DNA of 64,000 nucleotides from positions 806,001 to 870,000 of the forward strand of contig NZ_JAGIOD010000001.1 in the NCBI RefSeq assembly GCF_017876545.1, in the 5' to 3' direction. Under the pieces are notes generated by a model. The model made no database searches, was not told where the DNA came from, and worked only from the letters and a program-made list of their open reading frames with translations. The stretch is from Brachybacterium sacelli. GTDB lineage: Bacteria; Actinomycetota; Actinomycetes; Actinomycetales; Dermabacteraceae. This document shows, piece by piece, positions 33,560 through 42,573 of this stretch (position 1 is its first letter; each line of letters starts with the position of its first letter). The translations under genes and the position numbers were made by a program.

Positions 33560-35295
33560 GCACCGCCCTCCGCGCCCAGCACGTCCCCCGCCACCGCCGG
33601 CACGGCGCGGCCTCCAGCCGCACGAAGCTCATGCAGGCCAGCGTGGTGATGGCCGCGGGATCAATGGTCTCCCGGCTGCTGGGCTTCGTCCGCAACTTCA
33701 TGTTCGGCGCGATCCTGTCCGGGTCCATGTCGTCGGCCGCCAGCGCCTTCAGCGCCGCGAACACCCTGCCCAACACGATCTGGCTGCTGGTGGGCGGCGG
33801 CACGCTGAACGCCATCCTGGTGCCCGCGATCGTGCGGGCCGTGAAGCGGCCGGACCGCGGCAGCGACTACATCTCGCGCCTGATGACCCTGGTCGCGGCG
33901 GTCTCCCTGGGCATCACCCTCGTGTGCATGCTCGCCGTCCCGGTGCTGCTGACCGTCACCAGCGGCGTGCTGCCGCCCGGGACCTACGCGCTCGCGGTGC
34001 AGCTGGGCTACTGGATGATGCCGCAGGTCTTCTTCTCGGCGCTGTACGTGATGTGCGGGCAGCTGCTGAACGCCCACGACTCCTTCGGGCCCTACCAGTG
34101 GGCGCCGGTGCTCAACAACCTCGTCGGCATCCTCGGCGCCGCGATGTTCCTGGCCGCCTGGGGCAGCGTCGGCTCCCCGGCCGACTGGACGCTGCCGATG
34201 ATCATCGCGATGGCGGCGATCAACGTCGGCGGCTCGGCCGCGCAGGTCGTGTTCCTGTCCTGGTACGTCCGACGGCTGGATCTGCGGCTGCGGCCCCGCT
34301 GGGGCTTCCGCGGCCTGGGTCTGGGCAAGCTCAGCCGGATCGGCCTGTGGACCCTGGGGATGCTGGGGCTGGGGCAGTTGGGCATCTGGGCCTCGCGCTG
34401 GGCGACCGGCGGGGCGGTGCGGATGACCGAGCAGCTGCACGACCAGCCGGAGCTCGCCGCCCGCTACCCGGCGCTGCTGACCATGGACTGGGCGTACATG
34501 GCGTTCATGATCCCCCAGGGGATCATCGCGGTCGCGGTGGTCACGGCCGTCTTCCCCGCGATCTCGCGGCGCGCGGTCGACGGGGACCACGCCGGTGCCC
34601 TCGCCCGCTACGCGGAGACAAACCGGATGCTGGCGGTGCCGATGATGCTGTGCACCGCGGTGTTCATCGCCCTGGCGGGCCCGATCATGTGGGCGATCGG
34701 CGGCGGCACCGGCGAGATCGGTGCCCGAGCCAACGGCACCGTGCTGGTCGCCTACATGCTGGGACTGGTGCCCTTCGCCTCGCTGTACCTGATCAAACGG
34801 GTGTTCTACGCCTACGAGGACGCCCGCACCCCGTTCATCTCCCAGATCCCGATCACCGTGATCAGCCTCGCTGCGGTCCCGATCATCCTGAACACGGTCG
34901 ATCCGATGTGGGCGACGATGGCCGCGGCCGGCTCCACCAGCCTCGGCAATCTCGTGGCCTGGCTGGTCGGGATGTGGCAGCTGCGCCGCCACGCGGCCGC
35001 GCTGGACACGCCGCCGCCGAGCATCACCACGGGCCTGATCGTCACGGGGAAGCTGCTCGTGGCGACCGTCGCCAGCTGGGCGGTCGGCACCGCTCTGGTC
35101 GCCCTCGCCGGTGACCTGATCTGGTGGCACCGGCTGACGGCCGTCCTGCTGGGAGGCGTCGTCGCGGTGGTGATGGCGGCGGTGTTCGCCGCCGTCGGCT
35201 GGGCGCTGAAGGTGAGCGAGGTGCACCAGCTGATCGGCTACGCCCAGCGTGTCGTGACCCGGGTGACCGGTCGACGTCGCAGGGTGACCTCGTAG
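33556..35295 (+). CDS. murJ: Lipid II flippase MurJ (MviN)
   Basis: A 579-residue, 14-helix MOP-superfamily protein. Signature segments are MVSRLLGFVRNFMFGAIL, SAFSAANTLPNTIWLLVGGG and NAILVPAIVRA near the N-terminus, and LVPFASLYLIKRVFYAYEDARTPF in the second half. It moves lipid II across the cytoplasmic membrane for peptidoglycan synthesis. In Mycobacterium MurJ is fused to a pseudokinase and extracellular domain. Here the protein ends after the membrane domain (VTRVTGRRRRVTS) and those parts are encoded by the next gene. Translationally coupled to DUF6049. Confidence 0.93.
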   Translation: MSTALRAQHVPRHRRHGAASSRTKLMQASVVMAAGSMVSRLLGFVRNFMFGAILSGSMSSAASAFSAANTLPNTIWLLVGGGTLNAILVPAIVRAVKRPDRGSDYISRLMTLVAAVSLGITLVCMLAVPVLLTVTSGVLPPGTYALAVQLGYWMMPQVFFSALYVMCGQLLNAHDSFGPYQWAPVLNNLVGILGAAMFLAAWGSVGSPADWTLPMIIAMAAINVGGSAAQVVFLSWYVRRLDLRLRPRWGFRGLGLGKLSRIGLWTLGMLGLGQLGIWASRWATGGAVRMTEQLHDQPELAARYPALLTMDWAYMAFMIPQGIIAVAVVTAVFPAISRRAVDGDHAGALARYAETNRMLAVPMMLCTAVFIALAGPIMWAIGGGTGEIGARANGTVLVAYMLGLVPFASLYLIKRVFYAYEDARTPFISQIPITVISLAAVPIILNTVDPMWATMAAAGSTSLGNLVAWLVGMWQLRRHAAALDTPPPSITTGLIVTGKLLVATVASWAVGTALVALAGDLIWWHRLTAVLLGGVVAVVMAAVFAAVGWALKVSEVHQLIGYAQRVVTRVTGRRRRVTS

Positions 35296-35349
35296 CATGG
35301 GGACGCTCGCGAGGGGCGCAGGAGGGCAGGACGAGGAGAAGGACGGTCC

Positions 35350-37851
35350 GTGAACACGATCCCGCATCAGGACGCACTGCGTTCTCGGTGGACGCTGGAG
35401 GGGAAGATCCCCCTGTCCGGCGTCGCCGACGACGCGGTCTGGCACCGCGCCCGCACGGTGGCCACCGGTGAGTCCGTCATCCTGTTCATCGTGCGAGGTG
35501 AGGCCGCCTTGGAGGCGGCCGACGCCGTCAGGCGCGCCTATCTGGTCGAGGACCCGCACCTGCTGCCGGTCCGCGAGATCGTCGTGCTCGACGATCCCCG
35601 TGAGACCGGGGAGGAGGATCCCGCCGACGACGGGCCGACGACGATCGTGGAATATGCGCTGCCGCCCGCCCCACCGCTCGCGGCGCTGCTGAGCAAGGCG
35701 CCTCTGCACCCGGAGACGGCCCGTTCGATCATCGGCGAGGCCGCGACCGGGCTCGAGGTGGCCCGCCGTCGTGGTGTGCGCCACCAGCTGCTGGATTCCA
35801 ACCGCCTGTTCGTCGACACCCGCACCGGCGCCGTCGTGGTGCTCGGCGTCGGCGTCGAGGCGGCGGCGCACGTCGGCCTGGACCGGTCGCGGGAGACCGC
35901 CTCCTTCCAGGACACCGCCGCGCTGGTCGCCCTGCTGTACCGCACGCTGACCGGTCGCAGTCCCCAGCACGACGCCTCGGGCACCGTGCCCCGGCCGAGC
36001 ACTGTCGTGGACACCGAGACCCCGCAGGACCTGGATCTGCTGTGCGACCTGGTCCTGAACGGGTCCGCCGAGGACATCCCCGAGACCACCCGGGAACTGA
36101 TCGCCGCGCTCGAGCCGTGGCAGTCGATCCCCGTCACCCTCGAGGCCTATCCGAATCCGGCCCCGCACCGCCGCCCCGCTGCAGGAACACAGCCCGCAGC
36201 TGCGACGACGGGCGAGGCGGCGACGGGCGAGGCGGCGGCAGGCGAGGCGACGGCAGGAGCACGGACGACGGACGCCGAACCGGACCCGGCGAGCTCGACG
36301 GCCTCGGTGGACCCGACAGCCTCGGCGGATGCGGTGGACGCGGACACGACCACGCACCCGTCAGCCGCCGCCGCAGCCGGGGTCGCGGGGGCTGCCGGAG
36401 CGGCCGGTGCCCTCGGAGCGGTCGGGGCCACCGAAGCGGTCACCGGCCACCCGGACCGCACCGCGGGATCGGGCTCGGCGCAGTCCGAGGAGCCGGCCGA
36501 CGCGGAGCGGGACCCCTCCGTCCCGGATGCCGCGACCCGGGCAGCAGAGGAGGAGCCGGCTCGCCGCTCCGCCGATGCCGAGGCGATCGTGCACGATCTC
36601 CATCTCGACGAGAAGCGCGGGACCAGTCCGTTCCCGGGCCACCTCGACATCGCCGCGCCGGAATCCAAGCAGCCCGCGGTCGGCGACGAGCCATCACCGC
36701 AGGCCGACGGGGCGACGTCGGAAGACGATTCGTCGGCGTCGGCCTCTGAGCAGCCGACGTCCACGCTCCCGGCCGCAGTGGGAGGAGCCGCCGCAGGAGG
36801 AGCGGCTGCCGCCGGGGTCGACGCCGCCGCGGCCCCGTCCCGCGGATCGGGCAGCCAGTGGCCGCTCGCCCCGTCGCCGTCGTCCGCGGACTCCGCGGCC
36901 GCTGCCGCGAGGCCGTTCCCGGCTGCGACGCACACACCCACCGAGGCGCAGACTCCGTCAGAGGCTCCCGAGGTGGCCTCCGCGACGGCCCCCGTGGCGG
37001 TCGCAGGTCGCACCGAGTCCCTCGCACCGACGAGAACCGGTCCTATCGTGGTGCACGGACGCGGACGATCCTCCCTCGACGACCACCCCGTGGAGACCAC
37101 CGTGCCCGCCTCCGGCAGCTCGTTGCTGCGGGACGTGGTCAGCGTCGCCACCGACCACGACGATCCCGGCAGCTATGCCTGGGGCCCCCAACAACCCGAA
37201 GAGCGCTCGCGGCAATCGCAGTGGATCATCGCCGGCGCCGTGCTGCTGACCCTGATCGCCGCCGTCTTCGCCGTGACCACCGCGACCTCGGGTCTGCGCG
37301 ACCGAATGTCCGATCCTCTGGACACCGCTGCGGCGCCGGCCCCGACGGAGACGGACACCGGGGACGCTCCCGTGGAGCCGACCCCGGAGAACACCGAGGA
37401 GCCCGAGCTGCCGTCCCCGGAGATCGACGGCGTCGAGCTGTCCTCCCAGGGTGGCGGGGACCCGGACCACACCGACCAGCAGGACCGCCTCACCGACGAG
37501 GACCCGGCGACCTTCTGGTCCACCCAGCACTACGCGAGCCCGGACTACGGCGGGCTGAAGGAAGGCATCGGTCTCCGCATGGACCTCGCGGAGAAGTCCA
37601 AGGTCTCGGCAGTGACCGTCACCACCGCCCGCAACACCGGCGGCACCCTCGAGCTGCGGACCGTGAACGAGGACGGCTCGCCCGGCGACGTCCTCGCCTC
37701 CGGGGCCTTCGCGGGCGACGGGCAGGTGCGACTGGAGCCCGATGAGCCGGTGGAGACCGGCCGGGTCATGCTGTACATCCCTGAGCTGCCTCCGGACAGC
37801 AACGAGGCGGGGCGGTTCCGCGCCCGGATCGCGGAGATCAGCGTCGAATGA
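35350..37851 (+). CDS. Membrane-anchored pseudokinase with extracytoplasmic discoidin-like domain
   Basis: An 833-residue protein. Residues 1-265 have a protein-kinase-like outline but lack the catalytic residues: no Lys in ESVILFIV, no HRD (RGVRHQLLDSNRLFVD instead) and no DFG (VVVLGVGVE). Residues about 270-600 are Ala/Thr/Glu-rich and disordered. A single helix lies at about 624-645 (WIIAGAVLLTLIAAVFAVTT), and residues about 695-833 form an F5/8-type-C-like domain (DEDPATFWSTQHY...). The layout equals the C-terminal half of mycobacterial MviN (Rv3910), whose pseudokinase recruits the FHA protein FhaA. It probably regulates MurJ. GTG start after AAGGA. Confidence 0.8.
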   Translation: MNTIPHQDALRSRWTLEGKIPLSGVADDAVWHRARTVATGESVILFIVRGEAALEAADAVRRAYLVEDPHLLPVREIVVLDDPRETGEEDPADDGPTTIVEYALPPAPPLAALLSKAPLHPETARSIIGEAATGLEVARRRGVRHQLLDSNRLFVDTRTGAVVVLGVGVEAAAHVGLDRSRETASFQDTAALVALLYRTLTGRSPQHDASGTVPRPSTVVDTETPQDLDLLCDLVLNGSAEDIPETTRELIAALEPWQSIPVTLEAYPNPAPHRRPAAGTQPAAATTGEAATGEAAAGEATAGARTTDAEPDPASSTASVDPTASADAVDADTTTHPSAAAAAGVAGAAGAAGALGAVGATEAVTGHPDRTAGSGSAQSEEPADAERDPSVPDAATRAAEEEPARRSADAEAIVHDLHLDEKRGTSPFPGHLDIAAPESKQPAVGDEPSPQADGATSEDDSSASASEQPTSTLPAAVGGAAAGGAAAAGVDAAAAPSRGSGSQWPLAPSPSSADSAAAAARPFPAATHTPTEAQTPSEAPEVASATAPVAVAGRTESLAPTRTGPIVVHGRGRSSLDDHPVETTVPASGSSLLRDVVSVATDHDDPGSYAWGPQQPEERSRQSQWIIAGAVLLTLIAAVFAVTTATSGLRDRMSDPLDTAAAPAPTETDTGDAPVEPTPENTEEPELPSPEIDGVELSSQGGGDPDHTDQQDRLTDEDPATFWSTQHYASPDYGGLKEGIGLRMDLAEKSKVSAVTVTTARNTGGTLELRTVNEDGSPGDVLASGAFAGDGQVRLEPDEPVETGRVMLYIPELPPDSNEAGRFRARIAEISVE

Positions 37852-38480
37852 CCCCCGAGGCGCCTCGTGACCCGCAGCGACCGAGAGCGACTTCGGTCCT
37901 GCGTCGTCTCCGCGCCCTGCCCACGCGGCAGGGACGCAGGCGTCCGCGGCGCCGTACCTCCTCGCGCACGGGGGCTTCCGCAGTCCTCGGCGTCCCTGTC
38001 CCGCTGCTGCTCACCGCCCTCGCGATGGCCGCGCTGCTCGGTCTGCTGCTCTCGGTCACGCTGGAGGCCTCGACGGGGAACCGCTCCCACAGCGTCTCCT
38101 CGTCCGTGGACCAGGCCTCGGGCGCCGGGAAGAATTCCTCCGGTCTCCCCGTTGTGACGGAGGCGAGCTTGGGCACGGAGGTGCAGCGGCTCGTCGATTC
38201 CGGCATGATCCAGCCGCCGACGAGCTTCGATGCCACCGCCTGCCTGCGGGCGTTGGGAGAGCAGGATTCGGTACTGATCATGGAGGAGGTCGCATGGAGC
38301 GCCGAGGAGACGCAGTCCTGGCTGCTCGTGCACGGCCCCATGGACCGCGAGACCCTGCGCGCGAACGGCGGCACGGTCTCGGCCACGGTGGTGCGCCCGG
38401 ACTGCGGCCCCGCGACCACCGGCGGCGACCCGACCGAGAGCCGGCTGTGGTCCGGCGAGGTGATGATCGGCTCCATCTGA
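37848..38480 (+). CDS. Single-pass membrane protein of unknown function
   Basis: A 210-residue protein. A strongly basic cytoplasmic segment (LRRLRALPTRQGRRRPRRR) precedes one membrane helix (about residues 49-70, PLLLTALAMAALLGLLLSV). An extracytoplasmic domain of about 130 residues with two cysteines (ACLRAL, PDCGPA) follows. It starts inside the stop of the pseudokinase gene (ATGA). In Mycobacterium this position is held by sigM and its anti-sigma factor; I see no sigma factor here and no zinc-anti-sigma motif. No family recognised. Confidence 0.7.
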   Translation: MTPEAPRDPQRPRATSVLRRLRALPTRQGRRRPRRRTSSRTGASAVLGVPVPLLLTALAMAALLGLLLSVTLEASTGNRSHSVSSSVDQASGAGKNSSGLPVVTEASLGTEVQRLVDSGMIQPPTSFDATACLRALGEQDSVLIMEEVAWSAEETQSWLLVHGPMDRETLRANGGTVSATVVRPDCGPATTGGDPTESRLWSGEVMIGSI

Positions 38481-38582
38481 CAGCTGCCCGCCCCCTGACA
38501 CCTCCCGCACCGCACTCACCGCCCGCCCCGCTCCTCCCTCGGACCTCCTGACCCACGACCACTCCGGAAGGACATCATCGAC

Positions 38583-39674
38583 ATGTCACAGCCCATCCAG
38601 GCTCTCAACATCCTCGGCGCGCCCTCGGCCCCGCCGGCCGCGACCGCCACCGCCGCGGCGCCGACGACACCGGCCGACGACACCGTCCATGAGGTCGTCA
38701 TCGTCGGCTCCGGACCCGCCGGGTACACGGCGGCGATCTACAGCGCCCGCGCCGAAATGAAGCCGATCGTCATCGCGGGCGCGCTCGACGCCGGCGGCGC
38801 TCTGATGACCACGACCGACGTGGAGAACTTCCCGGGCTTCCCCGAGGGCATCCAGGGCCCCGAACTGATGACGCAGATGCAGGAGCAGGCCGAGCGCTTC
38901 GGTGCCGAGGTGATCTACGAGGACGCGGCGGACCTGCAGCTCGAGGGCGACGTCAAGACCGTCACCCTCGACGACGGCACCGTGTACCGGGCGAAGACGC
39001 TGATCCTCTCCACCGGATCCGCGTATCGCGAGCTCGGGGTCGACGGGGAGAGGCAGCTCTCGGGCAAGGGCGTGAGCTGGTGCGCGACCTGCGACGGCTT
39101 CTTCTTCAAGGACCAGGACATCATCGTGGTCGGAGGCGGCGACAGCGCCGTCGAGGAGGCGACGTTCCTGACTCGTTTCGGCAAGTCGGTCACCCTCATC
39201 CACCGCCGCGACGAGCTGCGCGCCTCGAAGATCATGGCCCGCCGCGCCGAGGCCGATCCCAAGCTCCAGTTCGCGTGGAACAGCGAGATCGTGAGCATCA
39301 ACGGGGCCGACAAGGTCGAGTCCGTGACCCTGCGCGACACCGTCACCGGGGAGGAGCGGGTCATGCCGACCACCGCAGTGTTCGAGGCGATCGGGCACCT
39401 CCCGCGCACCGACCTGCTGCGCGGCAAGCTCGAGCTCGACGAGCAGGGCTACATCGTCGTCCAGGGTCGTTCCACCTACACCTCGGTGCCGGGCGTGTTC
39501 GCCGCGGGCGACGTCGTGGATCACACCTACCGCCAGGCGATCACCGCCGCGGGCACCGGATGCCAGGCGGCGCTGGATGCGGAGCGCTGGCTGACCGACC
39601 AGGCGGCCCTCGCCGACGAGCAGGCGAAGGCGGAAGCCCCGATCGTGGCCGCCGCGGAACCGGCGGCCCGCTGA
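38583..39674 (+). CDS. trxB: Thioredoxin reductase
   Basis: A 363-residue flavoprotein. FAD-binding GSGPAGYTAAIYSARA, redox-active C167ATC170 in SWCATCDGFFF, NADPH-binding VGGGDSAVEEATFL, and the C-terminal GVFAAGDVVDHTYRQA are all intact. It transfers electrons from NADPH to thioredoxin. The N-terminus carries about 33 extra Ala/Pro/Thr-rich residues before the first strand. The next gene, where thioredoxin is expected, encodes a thioredoxin fold without cysteines, so its true partner must be elsewhere. Confidence 0.95.
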   Translation: MSQPIQALNILGAPSAPPAATATAAAPTTPADDTVHEVVIVGSGPAGYTAAIYSARAEMKPIVIAGALDAGGALMTTTDVENFPGFPEGIQGPELMTQMQEQAERFGAEVIYEDAADLQLEGDVKTVTLDDGTVYRAKTLILSTGSAYRELGVDGERQLSGKGVSWCATCDGFFFKDQDIIVVGGGDSAVEEATFLTRFGKSVTLIHRRDELRASKIMARRAEADPKLQFAWNSEIVSINGADKVESVTLRDTVTGEERVMPTTAVFEAIGHLPRTDLLRGKLELDEQGYIVVQGRSTYTSVPGVFAAGDVVDHTYRQAITAAGTGCQAALDAERWLTDQAALADEQAKAEAPIVAAAEPAAR

Positions 39675-39703
39675 CCGCCCTCACCGACGTTTCTGGTTCC
39701 CCG

Positions 39704-40117
39704 ATGTCCACCGCAGACGGCGACCTCGACCCCACATCAGGGCCCGAGGTCGCCGTCGTGCTGGTGACGGCCGACTGGTCAGCGCCGGCACGACCCGCGC
39801 CCACTGTGCTCCGGGAGCTCGCACGACGGTGGGGGCCGGCGGTTCGCGCCCTCGTGCTCAAGGATGCGGACGATGGCGTCCTCGAGACCCTGGATGTCTC
39901 GAGCATCCCGACGTGGCTTCGCTTCACACGAGTCGAGACCGAGGGGGAGCCCCGGGATCCCTCCGCGCCAGTCGTCCGCGATCTTCGAGGTGCGGACCTC
40001 GCCGGAGAAGACGTCGTCCTTCCCGGTGCCTGGGAACTCACCCATCGCCGATCGGGTGCGGTGCCGAAGCACATCGTGGCGGAGGAGTTCGGCCCGCAGG
40101 ACGCCGCCTCAGGCTGA
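39704..40117 (+). CDS. Thioredoxin-like protein lacking both active-site cysteines
   Basis: A 137-residue protein. Residues about 16-110 read as a thioredoxin fold: VAVVLVTADWSAPARPAPTV aligns with the usual WCGPCR site, with Ser26 and Ala29 in place of the two cysteines, and the cis-Pro segment is SIPTWLRF. The fold and flanking Trp25 and Pro28 are kept, so dithiol chemistry is lost while the scaffold remains. Position right after trxB is that of trxA in many actinobacteria. It may be a structural or binding protein. The ATG at 39704 is 29 bases after trxB, without a strong binding site. Confidence 0.72.
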   Translation: MSTADGDLDPTSGPEVAVVLVTADWSAPARPAPTVLRELARRWGPAVRALVLKDADDGVLETLDVSSIPTWLRFTRVETEGEPRDPSAPVVRDLRGADLAGEDVVLPGAWELTHRRSGAVPKHIVAEEFGPQDAASG

Positions 40118-40252
40118 CAGCCCCCTCGGGCATCGGCACAGCATGGCTCGATCTCGGCCGACCCGGGCGGCCCAGCGATACCTCTGTCAAGTTACATAGG
40201 TCTGCCGCGGCTGACGTGGACGGACGCCCGGTCCACATCGCTCCCCACATGG

Positions 40253-40310
40253 TTGTCCACACGAATCGTCGCGTCTATCCACAGTCTTATCCACATCGGA
40301 TTGTGGATAG
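40253..40310. promoter_or_regulatory. DnaA-box cluster, left of the parS-like array
   Basis: TTGTCCACA (40253-40261, +), CTATCCACA (40275-40283, +), TTATCCACA (40287-40295, +, exact classical box) and TGTGGATAG (40302-40310, minus-strand box, 8 of 9). The two middle boxes start 12 bp apart. Two weaker boxes follow at 40453 and 40475. Confidence 0.8.
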
Positions 40311-40452
40311 CCTCCTGCCGACCCTCTCACGCCCACGTGAGCGGACCGACCCCATGACCAGCATTGACAATCTCGTGCCCATGATGTCACGGAGCGAGAC
40401 TTTCTTTCCCTTGCACAGAGAGTGTGATGTCACTCACTCGGCAGCACTTGAG

Positions 40453-40483
40453 TTTTCCACAGAGTTACTCACACTGTGTACAA
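40453..40483. promoter_or_regulatory. Two further DnaA-box-like sites
   Basis: TTTTCCACA (40453-40461, +, 8 of 9) and TGTGTACAA (40475-40483, minus strand TTGTACACA, 8 of 9), in a locally more AT-rich stretch. Confidence 0.5.
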
Positions 40484-40653
40484 GCGATCTGCTCCGCCTC
40501 ACGGGCCCGGCCTACCGCCACGGCCGACCGTCCCGTCAGGAGGGGCGAGGGGAGAACGGTGGCCGCTCCACGTGACCGGAGGGGTTCCGGTCTCCCGGCT
40601 CTGCGGTCATATGGCGCATGGCGATCCTTTCGAGGCCGGTGCTTGCGAAGCAC

Positions 40654-42543
40654 GGTCCACGTGGAACACCGCGAGGAGGATGGGGCCCGGGGTAGCAGCG
40701 ACACGATCCTTCATGCCCGAGTCGAGGGCAGTCCGCCATTCCGCGTCCACCTACCGTTCATGGACCGCCAGAGCGGCGAGGCCGCAGCTTCGCGTGAAAC
40801 TCTCGCCGAAGGTCCCCTCAGCAGCGCCCTGAAGCAGCCTGGCTAGAGTACGCCGGTAAGCTCGTCTACTCAGCCAGTGTCCGTGACCGCCAGGACGAGC
40901 GTGACCGCGCGACCAGAGTGCGATGTTCCCCGTGAAACATCGCTCGCCCACGCCCCGGAGTTCGTAGGCAAGCCACTCGCCGGCCACGAGCACTGCAGAC
41001 GAGTCCCGGTTCTGCGCGACGCACTTGGCGGCGCTCCACCGAGCGCCACAGCTTCAGCGAGCCTCGTACGGTGTCACTCGCAGTTTCACGTTGAACATGA
41101 GCAGCTCCTTCATACGCCTTCCGCCTCACCGAAGGGCCCCACAAGCAGTAGTGGGCGTCAGGCTAGGCGTCGGATCTCGCGTTTCCCGTGAAACCCCGCG
41201 GCGACCTGAAGTGTGCGGGCATCTGCGCCCGGCGACGCGCAAGAGACACGATCTGCACAGTAGCCCAGCCTCGCTCGTCCACCTCTCCTCCCACTCGAGG
41301 ACCTCAACTCAATGGAGTGCATATGGCGGGACGCTGAGTGGCGGCGAGACAGGAGCGACGCCCCCTGATTCGCGGCATACGACGCGCGATCTCACTCTGT
41401 GGCTCCCGGGGAGCCCGTGAGCGATCCACCCCGTCGGCGGTCGCCACGACAAAAGTTTCCCGTGAAACCCGCTCGGCGTCACCACCTCACGATCGGGCTG
41501 CACTGACGCTGCCGCGTAGACGGAGCAAGCGACGTCGCCCTGTATGTTGAGGCCGTTTCACGTGAAGCGCCAGAGGCACGGAAGGTAGCTGCTAGCTCGC
41601 ACCAGTGAGACTTACGCTTGGTAAGGGGGCGACTGTAGAGACGCACTTGTCACAACGCCACGAAGTACCGAACGGGATCGTGCCGCAGTTTCCCGTGAAA
41701 CTACCGTTGCATCCGCTCAGTAGGCTCAGGAACGCGTCTCTGGTGAAGACGCTTTGAGCCCAGATGCAATCAGCCAGCGACATCGACCCCGCACAGAGTA
41801 GAGAGAGTCTGGCAGTCGCTGGCATAGCAGCAGAGGGCATTCATTCGAATCGCCACCCCGACGCCGGCCTCGCGCCGCCCACGGACAACGCAGGGCGGCC
41901 TCGGACTCGCAGAAGAGCTCCGACACCCCCCGTATTCCACGGGAAACTTGACGGTACACCCCCACAACCAGGAGCGAGCACCTCTCCCATCGCTCTCCGG
42001 TAATGCATGTGAACGTTCCACGGGAAACTACACGCGTCGCAATCCAGCTCCCTCGGCACCCGGTACGGTCACTCCTCACCACCGTCAAGCGTTACATGTG
42101 AAGCGACTTCATCAGCGCGTGCATGAGCAACGCCAATGGCGGTTTCACGAGGAACACCGATCCTGCCGACTCCGGGAAACAGAGTCCAGCCACTCTACGT
42201 AAAGCGACCATCCGGCCAGGTCAGAGCGCTTTCCTGATGGCCGTTCCCCGCCCCAATCCTTGTGGCCGGGTTTCACGTCGAACCGTGAGGCGGTGCCGAT
42301 TCGCACCAGCACAAGCCGCCCAGGTCGCATCCGGCGGAAGGGAAGGTCGCTGCCCACGCCACAGGAGCGGAGCGGGACCTCGCACCGTCGGCCGCGGCAA
42401 CCCACTCCCCGCCGACGCGCGTGGGCCGTCTGGGCTTCCTGCGTCAGACTCTGCTCCGCTCATCGACTCATCTGCGTCCCTGCACGTCTCGGCCGGCCCG
42501 ACGCAGCCAGAGTCGCCAGCACACACGGCGTTCCACGTGGATC
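40654..42543. other. parS: Array of 14 degenerate parS (ParB-binding) sites
   Basis: Each 14-mer is compared with GTTTCACGTGAAAC. Sites (start, matches): 40654 (11), 40787 (12), 40925 (12), 41083 (12), 41181 (13), 41455 (13), 41555 (13), 41688 (13), 41934 (11), 42015 (12), 42091 (11), 42142 (12), 42270 (12), 42530 (11). None is perfect. Nine keep one half-site (GTTTCAC or GTGAAAC) intact. Four central variants CCCGTG occur left of 41701; the reverse-complement form CACGGG occurs only at 41934 and 42015. A weaker site (9 of 14) is at 40565. Spacing is 51 to 274 bp. ParB, encoded just to the right, would nucleate here. Confidence 0.82.
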
Positions 42544-42573
42544 GTCCACAACGCTATGCACAACGGTGGACAA
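42542..42573. promoter_or_regulatory. DnaA-box pair, right of the parS-like array
   Basis: TCGTCCACA (42542-42550, +, 8 of 9) and GGTGGACAA (42565-42573, minus strand TTGTCCACC, 8 of 9), facing each other. The first box overlaps the last parS-like site by two bases. Confidence 0.55.

Noticed and set aside
33661..36357. 898-codon frame opposite murJ and the pseudokinase gene
   Set aside because: His/Arg/Asp/Gln-rich translation spanning two real genes; no domain.
40654..42543. CRISPR array or prophage remnant as explanation of the palindrome series
   Set aside because: Units are 14-bp ParB-type palindromes with irregular spacing and non-unit spacers; no cas, integrase or phage genes nearby.
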